Assembly (NCBI RefSeq): GCF_024296925.1
Contig: NZ_CP101125.1
Location: 1,924,501 to 1,988,500, forward strand
Length of the DNA: 64,000 nt
Direction: 5' to 3'
DNA from: Pseudomonas nunensis
Lineage (GTDB): Bacteria > Pseudomonadota > Gammaproteobacteria > Pseudomonadales > Pseudomonadaceae
The notes beneath the pieces were generated by a model that worked only from the letters and a program-made list of their open reading frames with translations, was not told the origin of the DNA and ran no database searches. Each line of letters opens with the position of its first letter. Position 1 is the first letter of the stretch. A program made the position numbers and the translations under genes. This document shows, piece by piece, positions 8,412-18,586 of the stretch.

Positions 8412-10343
8412 ATGACCACTACAAGACTGACCATGGCCCAGGCCCTGGTGAAATTCCTCGATAACCAGTACATCGAAGTCGATGGCGTCCAGAGCAAATT
8501 CGTGGCCGGGGTCTTTACCATTTTCGGCCACGGCAACGTGCTCGGTCTCGGCCAAGCGCTGGAGCAGGATAGCGGCGATTTGATCGTGCATCAGGGCCGC
8601 AACGAGCAAGGCATGGCCCACGCCGCCATCGGTTTTGCCAAGCAACACCTGCGGCGCAAGATCTACGCCTGTTCCTCTTCCGTCGGCCCCGGCGCGGCCA
8701 ACATGTTGACCGCTGCCGCCACGGCCACCGCCAACCGCATTCCGTTATTGCTGCTGCCCGGCGATGTCTACGCTTGTCGCCAGCCGGACCCGGTGCTGCA
8801 ACAGATCGAACAGTTCCACGACCTGAGCATCAGCACCAACGATGCCTTCAAAGCCGTGAGCAAGTACTGGGACCGCATCAACCGTCCCGAGCAACTGATG
8901 ACCGCGGCGATCCACGCCATGCGCGTGCTCACCGATCCCGCCGAAACCGGCGCCGTGACCCTGGCCTTGCCGCAAGACGTGCAGGCCGAGGCCTACGACT
9001 ATCCCGATTACTTCCTGCAAAAACGCGTGCACCGTATCGAGCGGCGCCCGGCCACTGAAGCGATGCTCGGCGATGCGCTGGCGCTGTTCAAAGGCAAGCG
9101 CAAGCCGCTGATTATTTGTGGTGGCGGGGTTCGCTACTCAGGGGCCAACGCCGCATTGCAGGCATTTGCCGAGCGCTTCGATATACCGTTCGCTGAAACC
9201 CAGGCCGGCAAGAGCGCGGTGGTATCGAGCCATCCGCTGAACGTCGGCGGCATCGGCGAAACCGGTTGTCTGGCGGCGAACTTGCTGGCGAAAGACGCTG
9301 ACCTGATCATCGGTATCGGCACTCGCTACAGCGATTTCACCACGGCGTCGAAATCCCTGTTCCAACATCCCGAAGTGCAATTTCTTAACCTGAATATCAG
9401 CCCCTGCGATGCGCTGAAACTCGATGGCGTGCAGCTGCTGGCCGACGCCAAAAGCGGTCTGCTGGCATTGGCCGACGCACTGGGCGATTACCGTTCGAGC
9501 TGGGGCGATCAACCGCGCCAGGCCAAGGCGCAACTGGATGAGGAAGTCGATCGGATCTATCAGGTCGAATATCAGGCCAAGGATTTTGTCCCGGAAATCA
9601 ACGACCACATGGACCCGGCCGTGCTGCGGGAATTTATCGAGCTGACCGGTTCCTGCCTGACCCAGAGCCGCGTGCTCGGCGTGCTCAACGAAACCCTGGC
9701 CGATGACGCGGTGATCGTCGCCGCCGCCGGCAGCCTGCCCGGCGACTTGCAGCGCAGCTGGCGCAGCAAAGGCGTGAACACCTACCACGTCGAGTACGGT
9801 TATTCGTGCATGGGCTACGAAGTCAACGCCGCGCTGGGGGTGAAGCTTGCCGAGCCGGATCGCGAGGTCTATGCATTGGTCGGTGACGGTTCCTACATGA
9901 TGCTGCACTCGGAACTGGCGACCTCGATTCAGGAGCGGCGCAAGATCAACGTGGTGCTGCTGGACAACATGACCTTCGGCTGCATCAACAACCTGCAAAT
10001 GGAACACGGCATGGACAGCTTCGGCACCGAGTTCCGCTTCCGCAACCCGGAAACCGGCAAGCTCGACGGCGGTTTCGTGCCGGTGGATTTCGCCATGAGC
10101 GCGGCGGCCTATGGCTGCAAGACTTACAAGGTGAACACCGTTGAAGAGCTGCAAGCGGCGCTGGCCGATGCGCGGTTGCAGACGGTCTCGACCCTGATCG
10201 ATATCAAGGTTCTGCCCAAAACGATGATTCACAAATACCTGTCGTGGTGGCGGGTCGGCGTGGCGCAGGTTTCCACCAGCGCCCGCACCGACGCGGTGGC
10301 CAAGACCCTGAACGAACGACTGGCCAAGGCCCGTCAGTACTGA
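8412..10343 (+). CDS. iolD: 3D-(3,5/4)-trihydroxycyclohexane-1,2-dione hydrolase
   Basis: A 643-residue thiamine-diphosphate enzyme. The N-terminal pyrimidine-binding domain carries the activating glutamate in [13 protein letters not shown]. The C-terminal ThDP-binding motif starts with GDG at 491-493 and ends in the asparagine pair of FGCINN about 30 residues later. It hydrolyses the ring dione to 5-deoxy-glucuronate, the ring-opening step. The ATG at 8412 is chosen because the upstream in-frame extension is REPIN sequence. Confidence 0.94.
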   Translation: MTTTRLTMAQALVKFLDNQYIEVDGVQSKFVAGVFTIFGHGNVLGLGQALEQDSGDLIVHQGRNEQGMAHAAIGFAKQHLRRKIYACSSSVGPGAANMLTAAATATANRIPLLLLPGDVYACRQPDPVLQQIEQFHDLSISTNDAFKAVSKYWDRINRPEQLMTAAIHAMRVLTDPAETGAVTLALPQDVQAEAYDYPDYFLQKRVHRIERRPATEAMLGDALALFKGKRKPLIICGGGVRYSGANAALQAFAERFDIPFAETQAGKSAVVSSHPLNVGGIGETGCLAANLLAKDADLIIGIGTRYSDFTTASKSLFQHPEVQFLNLNISPCDALKLDGVQLLADAKSGLLALADALGDYRSSWGDQPRQAKAQLDEEVDRIYQVEYQAKDFVPEINDHMDPAVLREFIELTGSCLTQSRVLGVLNETLADDAVIVAAAGSLPGDLQRSWRSKGVNTYHVEYGYSCMGYEVNAALGVKLAEPDREVYALVGDGSYMMLHSELATSIQERRKINVVLLDNMTFGCINNLQMEHGMDSFGTEFRFRNPETGKLDGGFVPVDFAMSAAAYGCKTYKVNTVEELQAALADARLQTVSTLIDIKVLPKTMIHKYLSWWRVGVAQVSTSARTDAVAKTLNERLAKARQY

Positions 10344-10353
10344 TTGCCCCTGA

Positions 10354-11394
<1,041 letters not shown>

Positions 11395-11410
11395 ACCCCG
11401 ATCCCCGCTC

Positions 11411-11517
11411 CCTGTAGGAGCTGACGAGTGAAACGAGGCTGCGATCTTTTGACTTTGCTTTTTTTCGAATCAAGATCAAAAGATCGCAGCCTCGTTTCAC
11501 TCGTCAGCTCCTACAGG
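11411..11517. repeat. Long inverted repeat upstream of iolH (copy 1)
   Basis: A near-perfect hairpin. CCTGTAGGAGCTGACGAGTG plus GAAACGAGGCTGCGATCTTT is mirrored on the other side of an AT-rich centre. A second copy lies at 12431-12531. It differs in sequence from the GGGCTTGCTCGCG REP family. As RNA it would form a very stable stem of about 45 bp. Confidence 0.9.
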
Positions 11518-11553
11518 GGGAGGTGTTGATTTCGGGTGAAGGAGAATAAGAAT

Positions 11554-12414
11554 ATGCGCATCGCACTAGACCCCTACATGTACCGCACCCTGTCCCTGGG
11601 CAAGATGGTCGATAAAGTCGCCGAGCTCGGCTACGAACACATCGAACTGTCGCCCCGCGAAGACTTCCTGCCGTTCTACAAGGCCCCCCGCGTGGACAAG
11701 GCGCGGATCAAGGAATTTCGCAAAGCCCTGAGCGACACCGGGGTCAAACTCTCTTCCTTATTACCGATGTACCACTGGGCCGCCGCCGACGAAGGCCTGC
11801 GGGTCGCCGCCGTGCGCAACTGGAAACGCGCGATCCAGATCGCCGTGGAAATGGACTGCGAACTGGTCAACACCGAATTCACCGGCCAGTCGGACAACCC
11901 GCTGGTGTGCGAGAACCAGTTCATGCGCTCCATGGACGAGCTGATCCCCGAGTTCGAACGCGAGGGCATCAAGCTCGACATCCAGGCGCATCCGTATGAT
12001 TTCTGCGAGCGCAACAACGAGTCGGTGGACATCATTCGCGGCCTCGATCGCGACTGGATCAACTACCTCTACGCCGCGCCGCACACGTTCTTCTATGACG
12101 ACGGCGTCGGGGATATCGCCTCGATGCTCAAGTATGCCGGCTCCAAGCTGAGCCACTTGATCATCGCCGACACCTACAACCACAAGGCGTCCTCGGGCTT
12201 GCGCTACATCGTCAACCCGCCGGGTGTGGTGGCCACCGTGCACCAGCATCTGGACATCGGCCAGGGCGAGGTGAACTGGGAGGAGTTTTTCAGCACGTTG
12301 CGTGAGATCCAGTTCGACGGCATCGCCACGGTGTCGGTGTTCGCCTGGGAAGACCGGCCGGATGAGTCCAACCGGATGATGCTGGAGCGGGTCAAAAGCG
12401 AATTCTGCCGCTAA
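11554..12414 (+). CDS. iolH: IolH-like TIM-barrel protein
   Basis: A 286-residue sugar-phosphate isomerase/epimerase-type TIM barrel starting at the ATG at 11554 (ribosome site GAAGGAGAA). Distinctive motifs are [23 protein letters not shown]-like [34 protein letters not shown] and [12 protein letters not shown], then a metal-ligand [13 protein letters not shown]. These match my recollection of IolH, a conserved iol-cluster protein whose precise reaction is not settled. It is flanked on both sides by copies of one long inverted repeat. Confidence 0.75.
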   Translation: MRIALDPYMYRTLSLGKMVDKVAELGYEHIELSPREDFLPFYKAPRVDKARIKEFRKALSDTGVKLSSLLPMYHWAAADEGLRVAAVRNWKRAIQIAVEMDCELVNTEFTGQSDNPLVCENQFMRSMDELIPEFEREGIKLDIQAHPYDFCERNNESVDIIRGLDRDWINYLYAAPHTFFYDDGVGDIASMLKYAGSKLSHLIIADTYNHKASSGLRYIVNPPGVVATVHQHLDIGQGEVNWEEFFSTLREIQFDGIATVSVFAWEDRPDESNRMMLERVKSEFCR

Positions 12415-12430
12415 GCCCCACACAAATCCC

Positions 12431-12531
12431 TGTAGGAGCTGACGAGTGAAACGAGGCTGCGATCTTTTGATCTTGTTTTTAAGAATCAAAGTCAAAAGAT
12501 CGCAGCCTCGTTTCACTCGACAGCTCCTACA
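12431..12531. repeat. Long inverted repeat downstream of iolH (copy 2)
   Basis: Same element as at 11411-11517: TGTAGGAGCTGACGAGTGAA...AAAGATCGCAGCCTCGTTTC with the mirrored arm. The central loop differs between copies, while the arms are almost identical. Confidence 0.9.
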
Positions 12532-12585
12532 AGGGCCGGTGGAGATCCAGCCAGCGGCTATCTAACAATAAGAAGGAATGCACAC

Positions 12586-13656
12586 ATGCGTATCGGACTT
12601 GTCGGTTACGGCCATGGCGGCCGGTTTTTCCATGCTCCGCTGCTCAGCAGCCTGCCGGGCGCCACGTTTGTCGGCGTGGTCACCCGTTCCCCGGAGCGCC
12701 GACAGTTGCTCGCCGCCGAACACCCCAACGTGCCGGCCTTCGACAGCATCGGCCAACTGGTGGAAGCCGGGATCGATGTGCTGGTGGTGTCGACGCCGCT
12801 CAAGGGTCGTCCGGCGCTGGTGCTCGATGGCATCGAGCACGGGGTGGCGGTGGTCAGCGACAAACCGTTCGCCGCCGATGCGCAACAGGCGCAAACCCTG
12901 ATCACCATGGCCGAGCGCCAAGGCGTGCGGCTCAGCGTCTACCAGAACCGGCGCTGGGATTCGGATTTCCTCACGGTGCGCAAACTCATCGAGTCCGGCG
13001 CGCTGGGCCAGATCACGCGTTTCGAATCCCGGGTCGAACGTTACTCGCCGCAGTCGGTGAACAACGGCAGCGGCGGTGGTTTCCTGCGCGACTTGGGCAG
13101 CCATCTGGTGGATCAGGCGCTGCTGTTATTCGGCCCGGTCACCCATGTTTACGCCGAACTGGAATACCTCGAAAAAGGCCAGACCTACGATAACGGCTTC
13201 TTTATGTCGCTGACCCACGCCAGCGGCGTCACTTCGCACCTGGGCGGCAGTTGCCTGCAAAACACCCCCGGGCCGCGCTTTCGGGTCACCGGCACCCAGG
13301 GTTGCTACAGCGTCGATGGCCTGGACGGGCAAGAGGCTTCGGCGCTGGCCGGGCTCTCGCCAAAATCCGAAGGCGAACGCTGGGGCGTCGAGGAACACCG
13401 GAACTGGGGCTGGTTCGAACAAGGCGAGGTGCGCGAGCGCGTTCCCTCCGAACGCGGCTGCTGGAATCAGTTCTATTTACAGCTACAAACCGCGTTGCAG
13501 AGCGGTGGCCCACTGCCGGTCGAGGCGCGTGATGCACTGGCGACCACCCGTGTTCTGGACGCTGCGCGACTGAGTGCCGAACGCCATCAAGTGGTGGAAT
13601 TGGGCCAGTTCGATGCCCGTGGAATAAAATCAGAATTAAATTCTAAAATGAGTTGA
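12586..13656 (+). CDS. Gfo/Idh/MocA-family dehydrogenase (IolW-like)
   Basis: A 356-residue NAD(P)-dependent oxidoreductase with the N-terminal Rossmann motif GLVGYGHGGRFFHAPLL. The catalytic lysine is at 93 (SDKPFAAD), with Asp169 and His173 in FLRDLGSHLVDQ. It is divergent from iolG and closer in style to YvaA/IolW-type scyllo-inositol dehydrogenases, which use NADP(H). As the last catabolic gene before the importer it may let scyllo-inositol enter the pathway; this is inference. The codons for its last residues overlap the palindrome at 13632-13644. Confidence 0.8.
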   Translation: MRIGLVGYGHGGRFFHAPLLSSLPGATFVGVVTRSPERRQLLAAEHPNVPAFDSIGQLVEAGIDVLVVSTPLKGRPALVLDGIEHGVAVVSDKPFAADAQQAQTLITMAERQGVRLSVYQNRRWDSDFLTVRKLIESGALGQITRFESRVERYSPQSVNNGSGGGFLRDLGSHLVDQALLLFGPVTHVYAELEYLEKGQTYDNGFFMSLTHASGVTSHLGGSCLQNTPGPRFRVTGTQGCYSVDGLDGQEASALAGLSPKSEGERWGVEEHRNWGWFEQGEVRERVPSERGCWNQFYLQLQTALQSGGPLPVEARDALATTRVLDAARLSAERHQVVELGQFDARGIKSELNSKMS

Positions 13657-13674
13657 TATAGAAATTATTTTCCA
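13632..13674. promoter_or_regulatory. Candidate IolR operators upstream of the ABC importer
   Basis: Two palindromes lie close together: AGAATTAAATTCT (13632-13644, overlapping the end of the dehydrogenase gene) and TAGAAATTATTTTCCA (13659-13674). The second matches 12 of 16 positions of the inverted iolC-upstream palindrome. Like that region, the segment is much more AT-rich than its neighbours. Confidence 0.5.
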
Positions 13675-13782
13675 ATAAAGTCATTTCCAGGTTGCCGACT
13701 ATCAACGTCCAATCTCGCTCAGGCCAAGCCTGAACGGGTGCAGGACGAACCAAAAACAAGAAACAAAAGCCAGGTACCGTCG

Positions 13783-13953
13783 ATGAAAACCTTTAACGCT
13801 GCTTTGCATGTTTTACGTTCCGCTTCACACCTCTTTCGCGACCTGCCTCGCGCCTCGTTCCATTCCTTTTCCCGTTTGCTGTGCGTTGAACGCAACGGCG
13901 CCCTGGTCTGCTGCATTCCAGGCGCACCGATTGTCCGCTTGCCCCGTCACTGA
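13783..13953 (+). CDS. Possible small ORF in importer leader region
   Basis: An ATG at 13783 opens a 56-codon frame (MKTFNAALHVLRSASHLF...) within the 349-bp gap before the importer. There is no convincing ribosome-binding site, and the protein is not one I recognise. Its arginine- and cysteine-containing composition is not obviously that of a folded protein. It could be a leader peptide or a chance frame in the 5' UTR. Apart from this and the palindromes I see nothing else in 13657-14005. Confidence 0.15.
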   Translation: MKTFNAALHVLRSASHLFRDLPRASFHSFSRLLCVERNGALVCCIPGAPIVRLPRH

Positions 13954-14005
13954 AATCGTCACGCCTTATCCATAAAACCAACAAGAATGTGGAGAAAGAC
14001 TTTTC

Positions 14006-14932
14006 ATGAAGACCCCGATCCGTTTCACCGCACTTGCCTTGTCCTTGATGTTCGCCAGCGGCGCTGCTCTGGCTGATATGAAGATCGGCGTGAGCATGTC
14101 CCAGTTCGATGACACCTGGCTGACCTACCTGCGCGAATCCATGGACAAGAAAGCCAAGACCTATCCCGATGGCGTGCAGCTGCAATTCGAAGATGCCCGC
14201 AGCGATGTGGTCAAGCAGCTGAGCCAGGTGGAAAACTTCATCAGCCAGAAGGTCGATGCCATCGTGGTCAACCCGGTGGACACCGCAGCCACCCGTAAAA
14301 TCACGGACGCCGCGGTCAAGGCCGGCATTCCGCTGGTCTACGTCAACCGCCGCCCGGATGACCTGAAACTGCCTAAAGGCGTGGTCACCGTCGCTTCCAA
14401 CGACCTGGAGGCCGGTGAAATGCAGATGCAATACCTAGCCGACAAGATGGGCGGCAAGGGTGACATCGTGATTCTGCTGGGCGACCTGGCGAACAACTCC
14501 ACGACCAACCGCACCAAAGGCGTAAAAGAGGTGCTGGCCAAGTACCCGAACATCAAGATCGAGCAAGAGCAGACCGGCACCTGGCTGCGCGATAAAGGCA
14601 TGACCCTGGTCAACGACTGGCTGACCCAGGGCCGAAAGTTTGACGCGGTGGTGGCCAACAACGACGAAATGGCGATTGGCGCTGCGATGGCCCTGAGTCA
14701 GGCCGGCGTCGACAAAGGCTCGGTGCTGATTGCCGGAGTCGACGGTACGCCAGACGGCTTGAACGCAATCAAGAAAGGCAACATGGCGGTCTCGGTATTC
14801 CAGGACGCCAAGGGTCAGGCGGACGGCTCCATCGACACAGCGGTGAAAATGGCCAAGAACGAACCGGTTGAACAGAACGTCTGGGTGCCATACCGCTTGA
14901 TCACCCCGCAAAACGTCGACACGTTCAAATAG
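14006..14932 (+). CDS. Sugar (inositol-type) ABC transporter periplasmic binding protein
   Basis: A 308-residue protein with a Sec signal peptide (cleavage after about residue 23, ASGAALA-DMKIG) and a type-I periplasmic-binding fold of the ribose/RbsB group. Landmarks are VSMSQFDDTWLTYLRESM, VNPVDTAATRKITDAAVKAG and a hinge near GVDGTPDGLNAIKKG. It captures the sugar for the ATPase and permease downstream. The ligand is inferred to be inositol from its place at the end of the iol genes and the shared operator. The start follows GTGGAGAAAG. Confidence 0.85.
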   Translation: MKTPIRFTALALSLMFASGAALADMKIGVSMSQFDDTWLTYLRESMDKKAKTYPDGVQLQFEDARSDVVKQLSQVENFISQKVDAIVVNPVDTAATRKITDAAVKAGIPLVYVNRRPDDLKLPKGVVTVASNDLEAGEMQMQYLADKMGGKGDIVILLGDLANNSTTNRTKGVKEVLAKYPNIKIEQEQTGTWLRDKGMTLVNDWLTQGRKFDAVVANNDEMAIGAAMALSQAGVDKGSVLIAGVDGTPDGLNAIKKGNMAVSVFQDAKGQADGSIDTAVKMAKNEPVEQNVWVPYRLITPQNVDTFK

Positions 14933-14961
14933 CCTGTCCGTTCAATAACAACAATAAGCAC

Positions 14962-14985
14962 GCAAGGTTGCCACCGCGACCTTGC
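14962..14985 (+). promoter_or_regulatory. Intercistronic hairpin between binding protein and ATPase genes
   Basis: GCAAGGT and ACCTTGC (7-bp stem, 10-base loop) lie just before the ATPase ribosome site (TGGAG). No T-run follows, so a terminator is unlikely. Such hairpins can protect the upstream binding-protein mRNA and give unequal expression. Confidence 0.5.
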
Positions 14986-15002
14986 TGATGGAGTACCTGA
15001 TC

Positions 15003-16568
15003 ATGTTCGCTTCAGCGACTGCTTCGAGCACCCCGTTGGTGGGTATCCAGCCAACCGCAACACCTGTCGATGAGCCGTACCTGCTGGAGATCATCAACGT
15101 CAGCAAGGGTTTTCCCGGTGTGGTGGCCTTGTCCGATGTGCAGCTGCGGGTGCGCCCCGGTTCGGTGCTGGCCCTGATGGGCGAGAACGGCGCGGGCAAA
15201 TCGACCCTGATGAAAATCATCGCCGGCATCTACCAGCCGGACGCCGGCGAGATTCGCCTGCGGGGCAAACCGGTGGTGTTCGACACGCCGCTGTCGGCGC
15301 TCCAGGCCGGGATCGCGATGATCCACCAGGAACTCAACCTGATGCCGCACATGAGCATCGCCGAAAACATCTGGATCGGTCGTGAGCAGCTCAACGGCCT
15401 GCACATGATCGACCATCGCGAAATGCATCGCTGCACCGCGAAACTGCTGGAACGCCTGCGCATCAACCTCGATCCGGAAGAGCAGGTCGGCAACTTGAGC
15501 ATCGCCGAGCGGCAGATGGTCGAGATCGCCAAAGCCGTGTCCTACGACTCCGACGTGCTGATCATGGACGAACCGACTTCGGCCATCACCGACAAGGAAG
15601 TGGCCCACCTGTTCTCGATCATTGCCGACCTCAAGAGTCAGGGCAAAGGCATCATCTATATCACCCACAAAATGAATGAAGTGTTTGCCATCGCCGATGA
15701 AGTGGCGGTGTTTCGCGACGGTGCCTACATCGGCCTGCAACGGGCCGACAGCATGGACGGCGACAGTCTGATTTCGATGATGGTCGGCCGCGAGCTGAGC
15801 CAGTTGTTCCCGGTGCGCGAAAAGCCGATTGGCGATTTGCTGCTGTCGGTGCGCGACCTCAAGCTCGACGGGATTTTCAAAGGTGTGTCCTTTGACCTGC
15901 ATGCCGGGGAGATCCTCGGGCTTGCCGGGTTGATGGGCTCCGGGCGGACCAACGTCGCCGAAGCGATTTTCGGCATCACCCCCAGCGACGGCGGCGAGAT
16001 TCGCCTCGACGGCGAGGTGGTGCGCATCAGCGACCCGCACATGGCGATCGAGAAGGGCTTCGCGCTGCTGACCGAGGATCGCAAGCTCAGTGGCCTGTTC
16101 CCGTGCCTGTCGGTGCTGGAAAACATGGAAATGGCCGTGCTGCCGCATTACGCCGGTCACGGCTTCATTCAGCAGAAAGCCCTGCGGGTGCTGTGCGAAG
16201 ACATGTGCAAGAAGCTGCGGGTCAAGACCCCGTCGCTGGAGCAGTGCATCGACACGCTGTCCGGCGGTAATCAGCAGAAAGCCTTGCTGGCACGCTGGCT
16301 GATGACCAATCCACGGATCCTGATCCTCGACGAGCCGACCCGTGGCATCGATGTCGGCGCCAAGGCCGAGATCTATCGACTGATCTCCTACCTCGCCAGC
16401 GAAGGCATGGCGGTGATCATGATTTCCTCGGAACTGCCGGAAGTGCTCGGCATGAGCGACCGGGTGATGGTCATGCACGAGGGCGACCTGATGGGCACCC
16501 TCGACCGCAGCGAAGCGACCCAGGAACGGGTGATGCAACTGGCCTCGGGCATGTCCGCGGTTCACTAA
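15003..16568 (+). CDS. Sugar ABC transporter ATP-binding protein (double domain)
   Basis: A 521-residue RbsA/MglA-type ATPase with two nucleotide-binding domains. The first has Walker [10 protein letters not shown] (about residue 60), signature [15 protein letters not shown] and Walker [11 protein letters not shown]. The second has a degenerate Walker [11 protein letters not shown], but an intact [15 protein letters not shown] signature and [12 protein letters not shown]. The degenerate second site is normal for this subfamily. The ATG at 15003, behind TGGAG, is preferred to further upstream in-frame starts. It powers import of the ligand bound by the preceding protein. Confidence 0.9.
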   Translation: MFASATASSTPLVGIQPTATPVDEPYLLEIINVSKGFPGVVALSDVQLRVRPGSVLALMGENGAGKSTLMKIIAGIYQPDAGEIRLRGKPVVFDTPLSALQAGIAMIHQELNLMPHMSIAENIWIGREQLNGLHMIDHREMHRCTAKLLERLRINLDPEEQVGNLSIAERQMVEIAKAVSYDSDVLIMDEPTSAITDKEVAHLFSIIADLKSQGKGIIYITHKMNEVFAIADEVAVFRDGAYIGLQRADSMDGDSLISMMVGRELSQLFPVREKPIGDLLLSVRDLKLDGIFKGVSFDLHAGEILGLAGLMGSGRTNVAEAIFGITPSDGGEIRLDGEVVRISDPHMAIEKGFALLTEDRKLSGLFPCLSVLENMEMAVLPHYAGHGFIQQKALRVLCEDMCKKLRVKTPSLEQCIDTLSGGNQQKALLARWLMTNPRILILDEPTRGIDVGAKAEIYRLISYLASEGMAVIMISSELPEVLGMSDRVMVMHEGDLMGTLDRSEATQERVMQLASGMSAVH

Positions 16569-16625
16569 TTGATGTTGGCGGTGGCTGCGGCCAGCGCTGG
16601 CGACGCGATAAAAGGGTGAGTGGTT

Positions 16626-17648
16626 ATGAACGCGATACTGGAAAACAAGCCAGCAACGGCACCGACCAAGAGTCGTCGGCGCTTTCCGACCGAGTTGAGC
16701 ATCTTCCTGGTGCTGATTGGCATCGGCCTGGTGTTTGAGGTGTTCGGCTGGATCGTGCGCGACCAGAGTTTCCTGATGAACTCCCAGCGTCTGGTGCTGA
16801 TGATCCTGCAAGTGTCGATCATCGGCCTGCTGGCAATCGGCGTGACCCAGGTGATCATCACCACCGGTATCGATTTGTCCTCCGGCTCGGTGCTGGCGCT
16901 GTCGGCAATGATTGCCGCCAGCCTGGCCCAGACTTCGGACTTTGCCCGGGCGGTGTTCCCGTCGCTGACCGACTTGCCGGTGTGGATACCGGTGATTGCC
17001 GGGCTCGGGGTCGGACTGCTGGCGGGGGCGATCAACGGCAGCATCATCGCAGTGACCGGGATCCCGCCGTTCATCGCCACCCTCGGCATGATGGTGTCGG
17101 CCCGTGGATTGGCGCGCTATTACACCGAAGGCCAACCGGTGAGCATGTTGTCCGATTCCTACACCGCCATCGGCCACGGCGCCATGCCGGTGATCATCTT
17201 CCTGGTGGTGGCGGTGATCTTCCACATCGCCCTGCGTTACACCAAGTACGGCAAATACACCTACGCCATCGGCGGCAACATGCAGGCGGCGCGGACCTCC
17301 GGGATCAACGTCAAGCGGCATCTGGTGATCGTCTACAGCATCGCCGGGTTGCTTGCAGGTCTGGCTGGCGTGGTGGCCTCGGCCCGAGCGGCGACCGGGC
17401 AAGCCGGGATGGGCATGTCCTATGAACTGGATGCGATTGCCGCGGCAGTGATCGGCGGCACCAGCCTGGCGGGCGGGGTAGGGCGCATCACCGGCACCGT
17501 GATCGGCGCGCTGATTCTCGGGGTGATGGCCAGCGGCTTTACCTTTGTCGGGGTCGATGCGTATATTCAGGACATCATCAAGGGGCTGATCATTGTGGTG
17601 GCGGTGGTCATCGACCAGTACCGCAACAAGCGCAAACTCAAACGCTGA
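16626..17648 (+). CDS. Sugar ABC transporter permease
   Basis: A 340-residue RbsC-type (BPD_transp_2) inner-membrane protein with about eight to ten hydrophobic segments. It contains the family motif GVTQVIITTGIDLSSGSVLA and the ATPase-coupling region KYGKYTYAIGGNMQAARTSG. It begins 57 bp after the ATPase gene with ATG at 16626 (a GTG at 16620 is less likely) and completes the importer of the inositol island. Confidence 0.9.
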   Translation: MNAILENKPATAPTKSRRRFPTELSIFLVLIGIGLVFEVFGWIVRDQSFLMNSQRLVLMILQVSIIGLLAIGVTQVIITTGIDLSSGSVLALSAMIAASLAQTSDFARAVFPSLTDLPVWIPVIAGLGVGLLAGAINGSIIAVTGIPPFIATLGMMVSARGLARYYTEGQPVSMLSDSYTAIGHGAMPVIIFLVVAVIFHIALRYTKYGKYTYAIGGNMQAARTSGINVKRHLVIVYSIAGLLAGLAGVVASARAATGQAGMGMSYELDAIAAAVIGGTSLAGGVGRITGTVIGALILGVMASGFTFVGVDAYIQDIIKGLIIVVAVVIDQYRNKRKLKR

Positions 17649-17668
17649 AACCGCAATAAACAGCAAAA

Positions 17669-17695
17669 TGCGCCACGCCTGACCCGCGTGGCGCA
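17669..17695 (+). terminator. Hairpin terminator after the importer operon
   Basis: TGCGCCACGC and GCGTGGCGCA form a 10-bp stem with a short loop, 20 bp after the permease stop. It is followed by GCCGTTTGTCTT, a weak T-stretch, so it is a plausible but imperfect intrinsic terminator. Confidence 0.65.
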
Positions 17696-17821
17696 GCCGT
17701 TTGTCTTCTATATACAGCCGCTGGACTGAATTTCTTGCTATAAACGCACTCCGATAACCACCACAACGGCTGCCATAGAGCACTTTCCGGGTGTTGTCGG
17801 ACAAATTCGCTGTCTTTTCAG

Positions 17822-17850
17822 TTGCTGAGGCCTCAAGTCGGCCTTAGACT
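17822..17850 (+). promoter_or_regulatory. Sigma-70 promoter for the DksA-like gene
   Basis: TTGCTG (17822-17827), an exactly 17-base spacer and TAGACT (17845-17850) form a strong match to the housekeeping consensus. Transcription would start near 17857, leaving a leader of about 118 nt before the ATG at 17975. Confidence 0.6.
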
Positions 17851-17856
17851 GCCGCC

Positions 17857-17919
17857 CCTCGTAAATTGAGTGCCGGGTGGCGCTTGGAATACATGGCGCC
17901 TTTCCGACGGCCGACGAGG
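17857..17919 (+). promoter_or_regulatory. Structured 5' leader of the DksA-like gene
   Basis: Three nested helices can be drawn by hand: CCTCGT (17857-17862) with ACGAGG (17914-17919); GCCG (17872-17875) with CGGC (17908-17911), extended by GG/CC; and GGCGC (17879-17883) with GCGCC (17896-17900), closing a 12-base loop. They form one long, interrupted hairpin at the predicted 5' end. I do not recognise it as a known riboswitch class. Confidence 0.4.
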
Positions 17920-17974
17920 TCCGACGGAACGCTCCCTAATTCGCCTTAATGCACGTTTTTTTATAGAGATATCA

Positions 17975-18379
17975 ATGACAAAGGACAAGTTGCTGGCCAT
18001 GCCGGCGGATGACTACATGAATGCCGAGCAACATGCTTTTTTCTACGAGCTGTTGCAGAACATGAAAGTCGAAACCCACGAGCGCATCGAACAGAACCGC
18101 ATCGCCATCGAAAGCCTGGACACCCCGGCTGACCCGGCCGACGCTGCTTCCGTTGAAGAAGAGCGCACCTGGCTGGTCAACGCGATCGATCGCGACCAAC
18201 GCATGCTGCCTCAGTTGGAACAGGCTCTGGAACGCATCAAAGAAGACAGCTTCGGCTGGTGCGACGACAGCGGCGAGGCCATTGGCCTGAAACGCCTGCT
18301 GATCAGCCCGACCACCAAGTACTGCATCGAAGCTCAAGAGCGCCACGAGCAAATCGACAAGCACCAGCGTCAGGCTTGA
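17975..18379 (+). CDS. dksA2: DksA-family RNA polymerase-binding protein with incomplete zinc site
   Basis: A 134-residue TraR/DksA-family protein. DksA proteins insert a coiled coil into the RNA polymerase secondary channel and tune rRNA and stress promoters with ppGpp. The coiled-coil tip is intact (Asp53, Asp56 and Ala58 in ADPADAAS). The C4 zinc finger is reduced to Cys96, Ser99, Cys117 and Ala120 (GWCDDSGE and YCIEA). This matches the DksA2 type known to work without zinc, thought to replace DksA under zinc limitation. I see no clear Zur-like box upstream. The start is the ATG at 17975. Confidence 0.8.
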   Translation: MTKDKLLAMPADDYMNAEQHAFFYELLQNMKVETHERIEQNRIAIESLDTPADPADAASVEEERTWLVNAIDRDQRMLPQLEQALERIKEDSFGWCDDSGEAIGLKRLLISPTTKYCIEAQERHEQIDKHQRQA

Positions 18380-18393
18380 TTCGGTAACGCCCA

Positions 18394-18452
18394 CTTCGCG
18401 GGCAAGCCTCGCTCCTACACACATCCTGTAGGAGCAAGGCTTGCCCGCGAAG
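18394..18452. repeat. Compact REP pair after dksA2
   Basis: CTTCGCGGGCAAGCCTCGCT and AGCAAGGCTTGCCCGCGAAG face each other with only a few bases between, a perfect long hairpin 15 bp after the stop codon. It could also serve as the transcript end. Confidence 0.9.
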
Positions 18453-18586
18453 CTTTTTGCCGTCTGAAAATCCCCCGCACTTTTGTTGACCTGCTGCAAC
18501 ATCCACTACTAACGGACCATAGATAATGGCCCATTAGTGGCGTTTAATGCAGTCACAACAAATAGAAAACGCATGGGGTGACGAAG

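Noticed and set aside
15012-17804. 930-codon open frame opposite the inositol ABC genes
   Set aside because: It is antisense to two clear transporter genes in high-GC DNA. Its composition is rich in His, Gln, Arg and Asp, typical of a shadow frame.
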